DNA from: Gemmatimonadota bacterium | Lineage (GTDB): Bacteria; Gemmatimonadota; Gemmatimonadetes; Gemmatimonadales; Gemmatimonadaceae | Reading direction: 5' to 3' | Length of the DNA: 64,000 bases | Assembly: GCA_026387915.1 (NCBI GenBank) | Contig: JAPLKS010000011.1 | Coordinates: forward strand, 1 to 64,000 | Shown: positions 17,832 to 26,969 of the stretch, piece by piece | How positions within the stretch are numbered: the stretch's first letter is position 1 | Layout of the letters: every line of letters begins with the position of its first letter | Position numbers and translations under genes: made by a program | Notes under the pieces: generated by a model | What the model saw: the letters and a program-made list of their open reading frames with translations, nothing else | Told to the model about the DNA's origin: nothing | Databases searched by the model: none

Positions 17832-19307
17832 TTAGAGAAAGTAGTCGCCGACGCGAACGCCGTACTTATCAGGGTTCGCCGTCTTGATGATCGTGCGGCG
17901 GAAGTTGCCCGCCTCATCTTGCTCCGCGAGGTCCACGAGATCGCCAGGGTACCGCACATTGCCGAGGTCGTCACTGACAATGAGCGCCATCGGGCGCGAG
18001 ACCTGATCGGGGTTGGAGTTGTTCGAGTGCACGATCGCCAGTTCAAACGTGTCGAGCACAACGAACGTCCCCACGGGGTAAATGCCGAGGAGATTGACGA
18101 ACGCCTTGACGATCACCGGCTCCATGCCGCGACGCGCGTTATCGCGCATTTCGGCGAGCACCGAGGCGGGGTTCATCGGCTCTGTTTGATACGATCGGCG
18201 CGTGGTCGCGGCATCAAAGCCGTCGGCCACCGCGACGATCTTGCTATAGAAGCCAATCGCCTTGGTACGCAAAGAACGCGGGTAGCCGGTGACATCACGC
18301 TTCATATGGTGCTCGTACGCCACCGCCATCGCGCGATACGGGAACTCGTTTTGCTCCTTCACCTGAAAGAGCGCGAGCACGCCCATCCACGGATGCGACG
18401 CAATGAGCTGCCACTCCTCGTCCGTGAGGAGGTCCGGCTTATTGGTGACCTCAAGCGGCACGCGAGACTTGCCGATGTCATGAAACAGCGCGGCCAGGCC
18501 AAGATCGTAGAGCTGCAGGCGCGTGAGGCCCAGTCGGCGCCCAAGGGCCACGGCAAAAATGCACACATTCACCGAGTGTGTGAACGTGTAATCATCGTAA
18601 TCGCGAATGGTGGTGAGGCCGATCAACGATGTTTCGTCGCCGAGGATCTGATCGACGATTCCCTGCACCACACGCTTCACCTTTTTGAGGTTCGGACTCT
18701 GCCCCATCCGAACCGAGTTCATCACTTCCTTGGTCGCGGACACCGACTGCGAGTAGGTCCGCTTGGCCGCGTCCTTGAACTCGGCGCGATGTTTTTCATC
18801 GTCTTCGGACTCCACGGGCGGCGCAATCTCAAACACCGTGATGCCCGTGGATTCCAACCGCTGCTGCAACTGCTCAAACCGGTCCGCCGGCGCCTCGCCC
18901 TGCGGCTTGAGCAGGAACGCGAGCAACACCGTCCAATCACGCGCGGCCGGACGGCTATTGATGCGCAAGACACCGACGCCACTGCCGCGAAACTGCGAAA
19001 GCAAATAGCTAAAGGTCGTGTAGTTATCGAGGTCGAGGCGGAGGCGCGTGCCGTTGACGAAAATGAACTCGCCAGACACGCGGAACTCCATCTCTCCTTC
19101 GGAGGCCCGCAGTTCTTCCGCGATCCCCGTGAGGTCGTCGAGCGCGCTCTGCACAACCGGGTTATCGACCGGATACATGCGCGTACTCCGCAACGCGCCA
19201 TACAACGCGAGAATGAGCGAGCGCCCCACGGCGCGCACATAGCCTTCCCCGCCTTTGTCGGGAAGCGCCGAGAGCGCGGAGGAGAGGCGAGCGGACGGAC
19301 GGTTCAC
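17832..19307 (-). CDS. HD-GYP-type phosphohydrolase with divergent motif
   Basis: 491 residues from GTG 19307, preceded by an excellent ribosome binding site (AAAGGAGGTG). The N-terminal ~200 residues are an uncharacterised mixed domain; the C-terminal half is an HD domain of the HD-GYP kind (cyclic-di-GMP phosphodiesterases): THSVNVCIFAVALGRRLG, then ALFHDIGKSRVP, SHPWMGVL and EHHMKRDVTGYP. The canonical HHExxDGxGYP reads HHMKRDVTGYP, so the glutamate and one glycine are replaced. Activity against c-di-GMP is therefore uncertain. It is coupled to the HEAT gene (GTGA overlap) and lies between trpB and trpA. Confidence 0.85.
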   Translation of the reverse strand: MNRPSARLSSALSALPDKGGEGYVRAVGRSLILALYGALRSTRMYPVDNPVVQSALDDLTGIAEELRASEGEMEFRVSGEFIFVNGTRLRLDLDNYTTFSYLLSQFRGSGVGVLRINSRPAARDWTVLLAFLLKPQGEAPADRFEQLQQRLESTGITVFEIAPPVESEDDEKHRAEFKDAAKRTYSQSVSATKEVMNSVRMGQSPNLKKVKRVVQGIVDQILGDETSLIGLTTIRDYDDYTFTHSVNVCIFAVALGRRLGLTRLQLYDLGLAALFHDIGKSRVPLEVTNKPDLLTDEEWQLIASHPWMGVLALFQVKEQNEFPYRAMAVAYEHHMKRDVTGYPRSLRTKAIGFYSKIVAVADGFDAATTRRSYQTEPMNPASVLAEMRDNARRGMEPVIVKAFVNLLGIYPVGTFVVLDTFELAIVHSNNSNPDQVSRPMALIVSDDLGNVRYPGDLVDLAEQDEAGNFRRTIIKTANPDKYGVRVGDYFL

Positions 19308-21100
19308 GCCGCACCTCCTTTCATGCCGCGGTTCACGGCGGTGCGCACCACAATGTCCTTTTCGCCCACGGATTTCTGAAGGGCTTGTTGCGCCTTCGGT
19401 GTCCCGATGCGCCCGAGCGCCAATGCGGCGCAGGCGCGAAGTTCTGGGTCCTCCTTGCGCGAGAAGAGCCCCGTCTTGGGATTCAAGATTTCATCCAAAA
19501 ACGGAACGCCGCCATCGCCGCACAGGACGCCAAACAATTCGAACACCGCCACGCGCTCGGTACGATCGGCCTCCTCTCGCACTTCCTTGGACTTCACCAT
19601 CGCCGTCACGCGCGTCAGTGCCGGGCGATAGGCCTTGGCCGTGAGCGCTTTGATGGCGCCGAGCCGAACATCACGATCGGTGTCGTCGAGCGATTTCTCG
19701 AGCCCCTGCACCGCACCCGCCGTCCCGATTTCCACCAACGCCGCCACGGCGGCAAGACGGAGTTCGCGATCGCCGTCGGCGAGCACTTTCGCGAGGGGCG
19801 GTACCGCGGCCGCCGTTTTGAGCGCGCCCGAGCGCCGAATGGCCTCGAGCGCAACTGCTGGCGAGTCGTGCAGAATCAGCTTGGTGAGTTCACCCGTGTT
19901 CGACACCGCCAATCGCTCCGCCGCGCGCTGCAGCAGCGGCTTGAGCTTGGCGTTGGTGCTCTGACCGATCCACGCAAAGACGGTCGCCAGCGCCATCGGA
20001 CGCAACTGAAGGAACAACCCATCGAGCTCCTCCGCGGCTGGAAGCGTCGCCGCCTCGTCCATGGCTTCGAGGAGTTGCGACAGGGCATCCGGATGACTGA
20101 GCCGGTCCGGCAGCTGCGCGAACCGCTGCCGGATGTCGAGTGGCAAATCACGCGCGCGCTCGAGCACCACATCCACTTCGCGGAGCAACTGCGCGACATT
20201 CTGAAAGCGGCGCCCGGCAAGCAAGTGGAGCGTGAGGGTCTCGATGTTCTGCGACACCTCCTGCCGTACGAGCGGCGCCGTCTGCAACTCAAAGATGTCG
20301 AGCAAGGCATTCAACACGGTCGCGCGATGATCCGCGGCGTACTCGCGTTTTGCCTCCTCGCGCAAATACTCCACTTCGCCCGCGTCGAGGAAATAGAGGG
20401 TGGAATCGAAATCTTCCATCCGCACAATGCCAGCAGGCTTGGGCGAGTCCTTGACGACCGTCTGGCTCCCCTGCGCCGGCGTCCCACCCTGTTGCGCATC
20501 GTCTTCAACTTCCGAGCGCGCTTCGGAGATCGCCTGGCTCAGGTCTTCAACTTCCTCGCCCGGCGTGACGGGCCACCGGCCCTCAGACGCGTTGGAGTCG
20601 AGCGGCAAGCCGGACTCGTTCGACACATCCACGTAGCGGTACGTGAGATGGGCGAACTCCTGCTCCCAGAGGAGCGTGAGCAGATCATCATCCTGATCTT
20701 GCGCCTTGCGCACTTTCGGGATGATATCGAGCAGCCATTCGAGCTCTGCGCCTTCGAAACCGGTGGAGAGCGTCAGCTCGCGCACACCGTCTTTAAAGAA
20801 AGTCCACGGCAGTGAGTCGGATGCCTTTTCCTGTTCTTCGCGCACCACGCAGCCGCACCAAATGAGCTGCGTGTCACTCACCTGCAGCGCAATGCTATCG
20901 GTCTCGGCCCAAATCGGGGCAAACGACGCCCGTAGATTCTCGACGGCCTTGAGGTACGTCGGATTGTTATGCAGGTACAACTGATGCGCGCGCACCGTCT
21001 TGTCCATCTGACGGAGCATTTCTTCGACAAGGGCCGGAGCGAATGGCGGCTCCGGTTTCTCCGTATCAAAGCTGGACACTGTCGCGCGGGGAGGGGTCAC
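19304..21100 (-). CDS. HEAT-repeat protein
   Basis: 598 residues from GTG 21100, which overlaps the trpB stop as GTGA. The N-terminal ~200 residues share no family I recognise but resemble the N-terminal region of the following HD-GYP protein (both have a conserved RMYPVDNPV or QLYLHNNPT-like start, an IWCGCVV or IFVNGTRL strand and a WLLDII or LLAFLL helix). The C-terminal half has HEAT repeats ([61 protein letters not shown]). A scaffold partner for the HD-GYP protein is likely; this is inference from coupling and the shared N-terminal pattern. Confidence 0.75.
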   Translation of the reverse strand: MTPPRATVSSFDTEKPEPPFAPALVEEMLRQMDKTVRAHQLYLHNNPTYLKAVENLRASFAPIWAETDSIALQVSDTQLIWCGCVVREEQEKASDSLPWTFFKDGVRELTLSTGFEGAELEWLLDIIPKVRKAQDQDDDLLTLLWEQEFAHLTYRYVDVSNESGLPLDSNASEGRWPVTPGEEVEDLSQAISEARSEVEDDAQQGGTPAQGSQTVVKDSPKPAGIVRMEDFDSTLYFLDAGEVEYLREEAKREYAADHRATVLNALLDIFELQTAPLVRQEVSQNIETLTLHLLAGRRFQNVAQLLREVDVVLERARDLPLDIRQRFAQLPDRLSHPDALSQLLEAMDEAATLPAAEELDGLFLQLRPMALATVFAWIGQSTNAKLKPLLQRAAERLAVSNTGELTKLILHDSPAVALEAIRRSGALKTAAAVPPLAKVLADGDRELRLAAVAALVEIGTAGAVQGLEKSLDDTDRDVRLGAIKALTAKAYRPALTRVTAMVKSKEVREEADRTERVAVFELFGVLCGDGGVPFLDEILNPKTGLFSRKEDPELRACAALALGRIGTPKAQQALQKSVGEKDIVVRTAVNRGMKGGAA

Positions 21101-22287
21101 GCAGTCAAGATACCCATTTCCGCGACCTGCGCCACATCTTTGTCCCCTCTTCCGCTCACGCAGAGGAGCACCGGCTCGTCGGCCGCCCACCGCCCGGCGT
21201 TGGCCATGATCCAGGCCGCCGCGTGGGCCGTCTCCAGCGCGGGGATGATTCCCTCGAGCTGACTGAACCGGCCAAAGGCGTCGAGGGCGGCATCATCTGT
21301 GACCGATACGTACGTGGCCCGCCCGGAATCCTTCATAAAGGCATGCTCAGGCCCCACGCCGGGGTAATCCAGCCCAGCGGAGATGGAGTGCGCGGGATGG
21401 ACCTGCCCCTGCGCATCCTGCAGCAGGTAGCTCAGCGCGCCGTGGAGCACTCCCGGGCGCCCTTTGGTGAGGGAGGCCGAATGTTGGTCGGAATCGAGAC
21501 CGTGACCGGCCGCCTCCACCCCAACCAGCTCAACCCCAGCATCCGGAACGAAGGCGTGAAAGATCCCCATCGCGTTCGAGCCACCGCCCACGCACGCGAC
21601 GACACTCTTGGGAAGCCTCCCCGCCCGCTCGAGCATCTGCTCGCGCGCCTCGCGCCCAATCACCGCCTGAAAGTCGCGCACCATGCGCGGATACGGTGCG
21701 GGGCCAACCACGGACCCAATGATGTAGTGCGAGTGATCGCAGGTGGTCACCCATTCGCGGATGGCTTCGCTCGTGGCGTCCTTGAGCGTGCGAGTGCCCG
21801 TGGTGACCGGCACCACCGTGGCACCCAGCAGCTTCATCCGGAACACATTGAGGCTCTGACGACGCATGTCTTCTTCGCCCATGTACACCACGCACGAGAG
21901 CCCGAGCCGCGCGCAGACCGTGGCCGTGGCGACGCCGTGCTGCCCGGCCCCCGTTTCGGCGATGATGCGCTGCTTTCCCATTCGCTTGGCGAGGATCGCC
22001 TGCGCCAGCGCATTGTTGATTTTGTGCGCTCCCGTGTGATTAAGGTCTTCGCGCTTCAACCAAACAGGGGCGCCAACCAACGCCGACAGGCGCGGCGCAT
22101 CCGACAGCGGCGACGGACGGCCCACATAGTGCCGGAGCGCCGAGTCGAGTTCCCAATGGAACGACGGATCGGCCCACGCTGCGGCGAATGCCGCCTCGAG
22201 CTCGTCGAGTGCCGGAATGAGGGTCTCGGGTACATAGCGCCCACCAAATGCGCCAAATCGATCGCCGCCAGCGGTCTCCGTCGTCAC
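21097..22287 (-). CDS. trpB: Tryptophan synthase beta subunit
   Basis: 396 residues from GTG 22287, the GTGA overlap with trpF; longer readings upstream are shadow of trpF. This PLP enzyme joins indole and serine. The PLP lysine is in [12 protein letters not shown], the phosphate-binding loop in [10 protein letters not shown], and [10 protein letters not shown] is the typical substrate loop. The N-terminus ([13 protein letters not shown]) is normal for TrpB1. trpA is separated from it by two signalling genes. Confidence 0.96.
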   Translation of the reverse strand: MTTETAGGDRFGAFGGRYVPETLIPALDELEAAFAAAWADPSFHWELDSALRHYVGRPSPLSDAPRLSALVGAPVWLKREDLNHTGAHKINNALAQAILAKRMGKQRIIAETGAGQHGVATATVCARLGLSCVVYMGEEDMRRQSLNVFRMKLLGATVVPVTTGTRTLKDATSEAIREWVTTCDHSHYIIGSVVGPAPYPRMVRDFQAVIGREAREQMLERAGRLPKSVVACVGGGSNAMGIFHAFVPDAGVELVGVEAAGHGLDSDQHSASLTKGRPGVLHGALSYLLQDAQGQVHPAHSISAGLDYPGVGPEHAFMKDSGRATYVSVTDDAALDAFGRFSQLEGIIPALETAHAAAWIMANAGRWAADEPVLLCVSGRGDKDVAQVAEMGILTA

Positions 22288-22934
22288 GTCCTGCTCCCAC
22301 GCACCGCGTCCATGAACGCGCGCATTCTCGAGTGATCCTTCTCCCCCGGCACCCGCTCCACGCCGGAGGACACATCCACCACATCCGGCGACAGCAATCG
22401 AATGGCCGTCGCCACATTCTCCGGCCGCAGCCCGCCAGCCAGCACCACCGGTGTCGAGCCGCGCACCGAGTCCAGCGTGCGCGCCAACGCTTCCCACTCC
22501 AGCGTCACGCCCGTGCCACCAAGACTCCCCGGCACGCGGGCGTCGAGCAACACCGCATCGGCTTCTCGAAACAGCTCTTCGGTCCAGTCGGGGAGCAACG
22601 AGCCGTCGGCGCGCGCCACCGCCCAAATCTGTCCACTAAACCGAGCGCGCGTGCGTCGAATATCCGCCGCGCGCGGATCGCCGTGTAGCTGCACCACGGT
22701 GAGACCAACCGCGACCGCCGTGCTGGCCACATGTTCCTGCGCATCCGCACCAAAGACACCAACGCGCGGGACGCTCGCACTGATCCCAGACCAAAGCTCT
22801 GCCGCACGCTCGGCCGTGAGATGGCGAGGGCCACCCGCAAAGACCGTCCCGATGTAGGACGCGCCCAGCGCTATCGCGGCCACTGCGTCATCGGCGCGCG
22901 TCATGCCACAGAACTTTACTTTGACGTCAGCCAC
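22284..22934 (-). CDS. trpF: Phosphoribosylanthranilate isomerase
   Basis: 216 residues from GTG 22934, overlapping trpC by eight bases. It catalyses the Amadori rearrangement in tryptophan synthesis. The catalytic cysteine is in VKFCGMTR and the general acid aspartate in VLLDARVPG; the barrel end [14 protein letters not shown] and DVSSGVER bind phosphate. Order trpC-trpF-trpB is common in bacteria. Confidence 0.94.
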   Translation of the reverse strand: MADVKVKFCGMTRADDAVAAIALGASYIGTVFAGGPRHLTAERAAELWSGISASVPRVGVFGADAQEHVASTAVAVGLTVVQLHGDPRAADIRRTRARFSGQIWAVARADGSLLPDWTEELFREADAVLLDARVPGSLGGTGVTLEWEALARTLDSVRGSTPVVLAGGLRPENVATAIRLLSPDVVDVSSGVERVPGEKDHSRMRAFMDAVRGSRT

Positions 22935-23814
22935 GCGCCCGCCGATGCACTCCGAGAAACGCCGCCAGTGCGCTCGTTCCGTCCGCGGAACTCGATAGCG
23001 CGGACCCAACGAGCACCGCATCTGCTCCGAGCGCAGCCGCGCGCTCCACACCGCTGCGATCCGCGACACCGCTCTCATACACCGCAATCCGATCGCTTGG
23101 AACCAGTGGGATCAATCGCGCACTGACTTCATCGTCAATGACGAGTGTTTCGAGGTTCCGATTGTTCACGCCAATCACGCCCCTCGGCACGGCGAGTGCG
23201 CGCTCGAGTTCCTCCTCGCTGCGCACTTCCAGGAGCACTTCGAGCCCGACCCCTCCGGCGAAGTGAGCCAGCGCGTTGAAACGGGACGGTTCCAGCGCGC
23301 GGGCAATCAGCAGCACGGCGGATGCACCGGAGGCTCGAGCCTCGAGCAGCTGCACCTCGTCAACAATAAAATCCTTGCGGAGAAGCGGAATGGAGACCGC
23401 CCGGCGTGCCGCGCGTAGGTCGTCAAGCGACCCGCCAAAGCGCGACGGCTCCGTGAGCACAGACAACGCCGCAGCACCGGCGGCCGCATAGAGCTGCGCG
23501 CGCGCCTCGGCGACGATGCCAGCGTTGATGGTCCCTTTGCTTGGGCTTCGCCGCTTGATCTCTGCGATGACCTGCACCGTGTCGCGCCGAAGCGCAGCGG
23601 CAAAGCCGGCGGGCCGGGGAGCCTCCGCCACGGCGCGCTCCAACGCCGCGCGGTTGGACGCCGCTGCCCCCGCCCGCACGAGGGATGCGGCGGTCAGCTC
23701 CCCCAGCGGGCCGGCGGGGGGAGTCCATGGCGAGGTTGGCTGTTGCGCTTCGGTCAATGTTCGGCTACCGTTACTTCGGGTGCTGTTCGGGCGTCTCCTG
23801 AGACACGCTCCCAC
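22927..23814 (-). CDS. trpC: Indole-3-glycerol phosphate synthase
   Basis: 295 residues from GTG 23814, or 276 from a TTG at 23757; the family usually has about 260-270, and the first ~20 residues look non-conserved, so the TTG start is possible. Catalytic residues are visible in VIAEIKRRSPSKG (Lys), LLRKDFIVDEVQL (Lys) and GVNNRNLETL. It heads the minus-strand trp block and is divergent from lexA; I see no leader peptide or attenuator in the short gap. Confidence 0.94.
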   Translation of the reverse strand: MGACLRRRPNSTRSNGSRTLTEAQQPTSPWTPPAGPLGELTAASLVRAGAAASNRAALERAVAEAPRPAGFAAALRRDTVQVIAEIKRRSPSKGTINAGIVAEARAQLYAAAGAAALSVLTEPSRFGGSLDDLRAARRAVSIPLLRKDFIVDEVQLLEARASGASAVLLIARALEPSRFNALAHFAGGVGLEVLLEVRSEEELERALAVPRGVIGVNNRNLETLVIDDEVSARLIPLVPSDRIAVYESGVADRSGVERAAALGADAVLVGSALSSSADGTSALAAFLGVHRRARG

Positions 23815-23852
23815 TTCCGTTGTTGCCGTTCACTCTTGCAGGGACCGCCGCC

Positions 23853-24461
23853 ATGCCGCTCACCAAGCGCCAGCGCCAGATCCTCGATTACCTCAATAAC
23901 TACACCAACGAAAACGGCTATGCGCCGAGTTTCGAGGAAATCGCGGCGCAGTTCAACTATAACTCGCTGGCGACGGTTCACGAACACCTGAGCAATCTCG
24001 AGCGAAAGGGCTATATCAAGCGCAGCTACAACGAGAGCCGCGCCATTGAAATCCTTCCGAACGACGTGCTCCCACGGGCGGTGGAGATTCCCCTGCTCGG
24101 CGCCGTTGCGGCCGGTCTTCCGCTCGAAGCGAGCGCGACGGACGAAACGATCTCGGTTCCAGAAGATTTTGTTCGGCGCGCCGGCAACCATTACGCCCTT
24201 CGCGTGCGCGGCAACTCGATGGTAGACGATCACATCACCGATGGCGACCTCGTGGTGGTGCATGATCGCCAAACCGCAGATAACGGCGACATGGTAATCG
24301 CGATGCTCGACGACCAGTCGGCCACCGTCAAGCGCTACTTCCGTGAGCGCGACGGACGCATCCGCCTGCAGCCTGCCAATGACACCATGGCGCCCATCTA
24401 CCTGCAAGAGCATCAGATGCGGGTGCGAGGCGTGGTGGTCGGCGTGATGCGGCGCTTCTAA
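23853..24461 (+). CDS. lexA: LexA repressor
   Basis: 202 residues from ATG 23853, preceded by GCAGGGA; an upstream TTG at 23820 would add 11 unlikely residues. LexA represses SOS genes and cleaves itself when RecA filaments form. The winged-helix domain (KRQRQILDYLNNY, NYNSLATVHEHLSNLERKGYI) is followed by the cleavage site Ala87-Gly88 in AVAAGLPLEA, the serine nucleophile Ser122 in GNSMVDDHI and Lys160 in ATVKRYF. I find no canonical SOS box (neither CTG-N10-CAG nor GAAC-N4-GTTC) in the short upstream gap. Confidence 0.94.
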   Translation: MPLTKRQRQILDYLNNYTNENGYAPSFEEIAAQFNYNSLATVHEHLSNLERKGYIKRSYNESRAIEILPNDVLPRAVEIPLLGAVAAGLPLEASATDETISVPEDFVRRAGNHYALRVRGNSMVDDHITDGDLVVVHDRQTADNGDMVIAMLDDQSATVKRYFRERDGRIRLQPANDTMAPIYLQEHQMRVRGVVVGVMRRF

Positions 24462-24488
24462 AACCGCCCGCTCTCCGTGTGACACAAA

Positions 24489-24522
24489 CGCCGCGCCGCT
24501 CGGACTTCCTAGCGGCGCGGCG
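24489..24522. terminator. Terminator hairpin between lexA and trpD
   Basis: CGCCGCGCCGCT (24489-24500) and AGCGGCGCGGCG (24511-24522) form a perfect 12-bp stem around a 10-base loop. On the minus strand it is followed by TTTGTGT, so it can end trpD transcription; its distal arm lies in the last trpD codons. On the plus strand it can also stop lexA transcripts, although the T-run is weaker there. Confidence 0.7.
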
Positions 24523-25546
24523 CCGCTTTGCGGAGGCGTTCGAGCGCGTCGTAACCGGCACCACCCCGCAGCACCGCCTGCGCCAGCGTGAGAGCCCCCG
24601 CGTAATCAGCCGCGAGACCACCAACATAGATGGCGCCGGCCGCGTTCAACGCCACCGCGGAACGCGCTTCTAGGCTGCCGCCACCGCGCAGGACCTGCTC
24701 GATGAGCGCGGCGTTGTCTTCCGGCGATCCACCGGCGAGCGAATCGGCGCTCGCTAGCGTCAGTCCCACATCGGAAGGATCGAGCGTCCACCGCGTCTGC
24801 TCTCCGCGCGAAATCTCGATGATCGTTGTACGCCCCATGGGCGAGATCTCATCGAGCCCTGGCTCGCCGTGTACTACCAAGGAGTGGCGCGTGCCGAGAG
24901 TCGCGAGTGCGCTGGCAATAAGTTCAAGGCGGTTTGGATCCGCCACGCCAATCACCTGGCGCCCCGCGCGGGCAGGATTGGCGAGTGGCCCCACGAGATT
25001 CATCACCGTGGGAATGGCAATCTCGCGCCTCACGGGCCCCACGTGGCGCATCGCAGGGTGCATCGTGGGCGCAAACATAAAGACGATTCCCGCATCGCTG
25101 AGCACCTGTGCCATCTGCGACACCGGCACATCGATGGCCACGCCAAGCGCCTCGATGACATCCGCGCTCCCTGAGCGCGACGTGAATGATCGATTGCCGT
25201 GCTTCGCCACGCGCGCGCCCGCGCCTGCGGCCACGAGCGCCGCCGCGGTAGAAATATTGAAGGTGGAAATCGTTCCGCCGCCGGTGCCACACGTGTCCAC
25301 GAGGGCGTCGGCGTCCGCCACGTCGAGCACGGTCATCGCGCTGCGAAGTGCGGCGGCAGCACCCGCTACTTCGCTGGGGGTCTCTCCCTTCACGCGGAGC
25401 CCCATGAGGAGCGCCGAGATTTGGGAGGGCGTTCCCTCGCCTGCCATCACAACCTCAAAGGCGGCCTGAGCCTGAGGACCCGCCAGCGACTCACCGAGCG
25501 CCAGCGCTTTAACGGCGGCCTGTAGCGCATTCACGGTACTATGCAC
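24509..25546 (-). CDS. trpD: Anthranilate phosphoribosyltransferase
   Basis: 345 residues from GTG 25546; GTG 25534 is an alternative, since trpD proteins usually begin near NALQAAVKAL. It transfers the phosphoribosyl group from PRPP to anthranilate. The PRPP loop VDTCGTGGGTISTFNIST, the KHGNRSFTSRSGSADV stretch and FAPTMHPAMRHVGPVR are all typical. It overlaps the end of a GAF gene upstream. trpE and trpG are not in this window. Confidence 0.95.
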   Translation of the reverse strand: MHSTVNALQAAVKALALGESLAGPQAQAAFEVVMAGEGTPSQISALLMGLRVKGETPSEVAGAAAALRSAMTVLDVADADALVDTCGTGGGTISTFNISTAAALVAAGAGARVAKHGNRSFTSRSGSADVIEALGVAIDVPVSQMAQVLSDAGIVFMFAPTMHPAMRHVGPVRREIAIPTVMNLVGPLANPARAGRQVIGVADPNRLELIASALATLGTRHSLVVHGEPGLDEISPMGRTTIIEISRGEQTRWTLDPSDVGLTLASADSLAGGSPEDNAALIEQVLRGGGSLEARSAVALNAAGAIYVGGLAADYAGALTLAQAVLRGGAGYDALERLRKAAPRR

Positions 25547-26831
25547 CTCGCATCGCCCCCATCAGTCGCTCCGGCAGACGCGCCTCGCTGGCGAGCAACG
25601 AAATCACAAGGCCGAGGAGGCGCACGCGTTCAACATCTTCTTCAACGAAGAGCCCGCGCTGGGCGCGATTCGTGAGGTTCACCACTCCCACCAGTTCTTC
25701 GCGCAGCAACAACGGAAAACTGATAAACGATCCCGTGGTCAGGTATTCATCGCCCAGCAGCGGCTGCGCAGCGGCGTCGGACGCGTCCACAACGAGTAGC
25801 GGCTCTCGGGTTGCCGCCACTTTGCCAGCGACCCCCTCGCCCAGCTTGATGCGCGCGCCGAGTGTGACGTGCGGCGCGAGCCCGCGCCCCGCCGCCAAGT
25901 AGAGCGTGCGCGGATCTCCCGGCACCACGAGAAAGAGCGAGCAGCGGAGGGCCTGCATATCGTCGCCGACCAGCGAGAGCAGCGCCTCCGACAGGCGATG
26001 CGGCGATTCCCAGGCGGCGGCAAGCGTGAGCACCCGCTCAATCAGATACAACGTGCGAGTCCGCTGACGGAGCGCCTCGCTCCGTCGGTGGAGCTCAATG
26101 TGGGCCTGCTCCAACTGGCCGATGGCCGCGGTCAACTGCTGCTCGAGAGCGGTGAGTTTGCGCGCCGACCGTCGCGCGGCCTCAGCGACCTTCGCCGCCT
26201 CCATTTCAAGCAGCAACGGATCCACCGCCGCAGGGGTGCGCCGCACCTCTGCGAGCTGGTTCTCGAGGGTCCCCAGCCGCTGCACGTACTCGGCATGGAC
26301 CTTCTGGACAACGTCTTCGAGGGTTTGCACCGCTTCGCGCCGTGTTTCCCGTTCAGCGAAGCGCAGGTAGGCGAGCTCAAACATGGCCGCCATGGGCGCC
26401 AAACGTTCGCTGGCGCGCGTATTGAACACATTCCGAGGCTCAGTGAGCGCGAGGACGGCGGCGAGTTCCCCCTCTTCCCGCAGCCCTAACAGGGATACAA
26501 ACCCTCCGGAGGGGAGCGGCAACGCGAGCAGCCGTGCGAACTCGGGAGACTGCTCACCGAGGTCCACCAGGCGCCCACCCGCTTTGAGGGCGCGGATGAC
26601 GTCCTCAGAAAGCTGTTCGAGCGCCGTTTCGAGCGGGGCGCGTTCCACCATTCCCCCGGTCGCCAGCGTCCGCTCGCGAAACAGCCCCTGACGCGCGTCA
26701 AGCCGCAGGAGCGAAATAGACGCGTCCCGGTCGGTATCGGCGAGCCCCTCGGCGAGCGCGACGAGCGCGGCATCGAGGTCGGTCGCAGCACTAAGCGCGT
26801 GTGCGAGCGATGCGAGTGGTCGGGTGGTCAT
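25539..26831 (-). CDS. Double GAF-domain cytoplasmic sensor-like protein
   Basis: 430 residues with no membrane segment. A first GAF-like domain (about 10-160) is joined through a long coiled coil (about 165-265, with ENQLAEVRR and EQQLTAAIGQLEQAHIELHRRSEALRQ) to a second, better conserved GAF domain (about 270-415; GARIKLGEGVAGKVAATREPLLV, SFISFPLLLREELVGVVNL). No kinase, GGDEF or DNA-binding domain follows, so it is probably a regulatory partner. It precedes trpD in what looks like a two-gene operon. Confidence 0.75.
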   Translation of the reverse strand: MTTRPLASLAHALSAATDLDAALVALAEGLADTDRDASISLLRLDARQGLFRERTLATGGMVERAPLETALEQLSEDVIRALKAGGRLVDLGEQSPEFARLLALPLPSGGFVSLLGLREEGELAAVLALTEPRNVFNTRASERLAPMAAMFELAYLRFAERETRREAVQTLEDVVQKVHAEYVQRLGTLENQLAEVRRTPAAVDPLLLEMEAAKVAEAARRSARKLTALEQQLTAAIGQLEQAHIELHRRSEALRQRTRTLYLIERVLTLAAAWESPHRLSEALLSLVGDDMQALRCSLFLVVPGDPRTLYLAAGRGLAPHVTLGARIKLGEGVAGKVAATREPLLVVDASDAAAQPLLGDEYLTTGSFISFPLLLREELVGVVNLTNRAQRGLFVEEDVERVRLLGLVISLLASEARLPERLMGAMRGA

Positions 26832-26932
26832 AATCGGGGAACGAGGGGCCCCCGGTGATGGAACGCCGAGCGCAAATCGAAGGTTCGCCGTCCGCTAGGG
26901 CAATGTCAACTAATCGCGTGTTCAATTATTCC

Positions 26933-26961
26933 TTGATGCGCGCCGTGCGCTGGGGTATTTT
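26933..26961 (+). promoter_or_regulatory. Strong candidate promoter for truA, leaderless
   Basis: TTGATG (26933-26938), 17 bases, then TATTTT (26956-26961). The truA ATG begins at 26970, eight bases after the -10 element, so transcription should start within a base or two of the start codon. No Shine-Dalgarno is present. The element sits in a 138-base gap that is AT-richer than its surroundings. Confidence 0.6.
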
Positions 26962-26969
26962 TCGGCACG

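Noticed and set aside
17823-19379. 518-codon open frame antisense to the HD-GYP gene
   Set aside because: The minus-strand gene has an HD motif and a very strong ribosome binding site; the plus-strand frame has neither.
23758-23852. Possible trp attenuator or SOS box in the trpC-lexA gap
   Set aside because: No Trp-codon leader peptide, no terminator/antiterminator pair and no canonical LexA box were found in these 95 bases.
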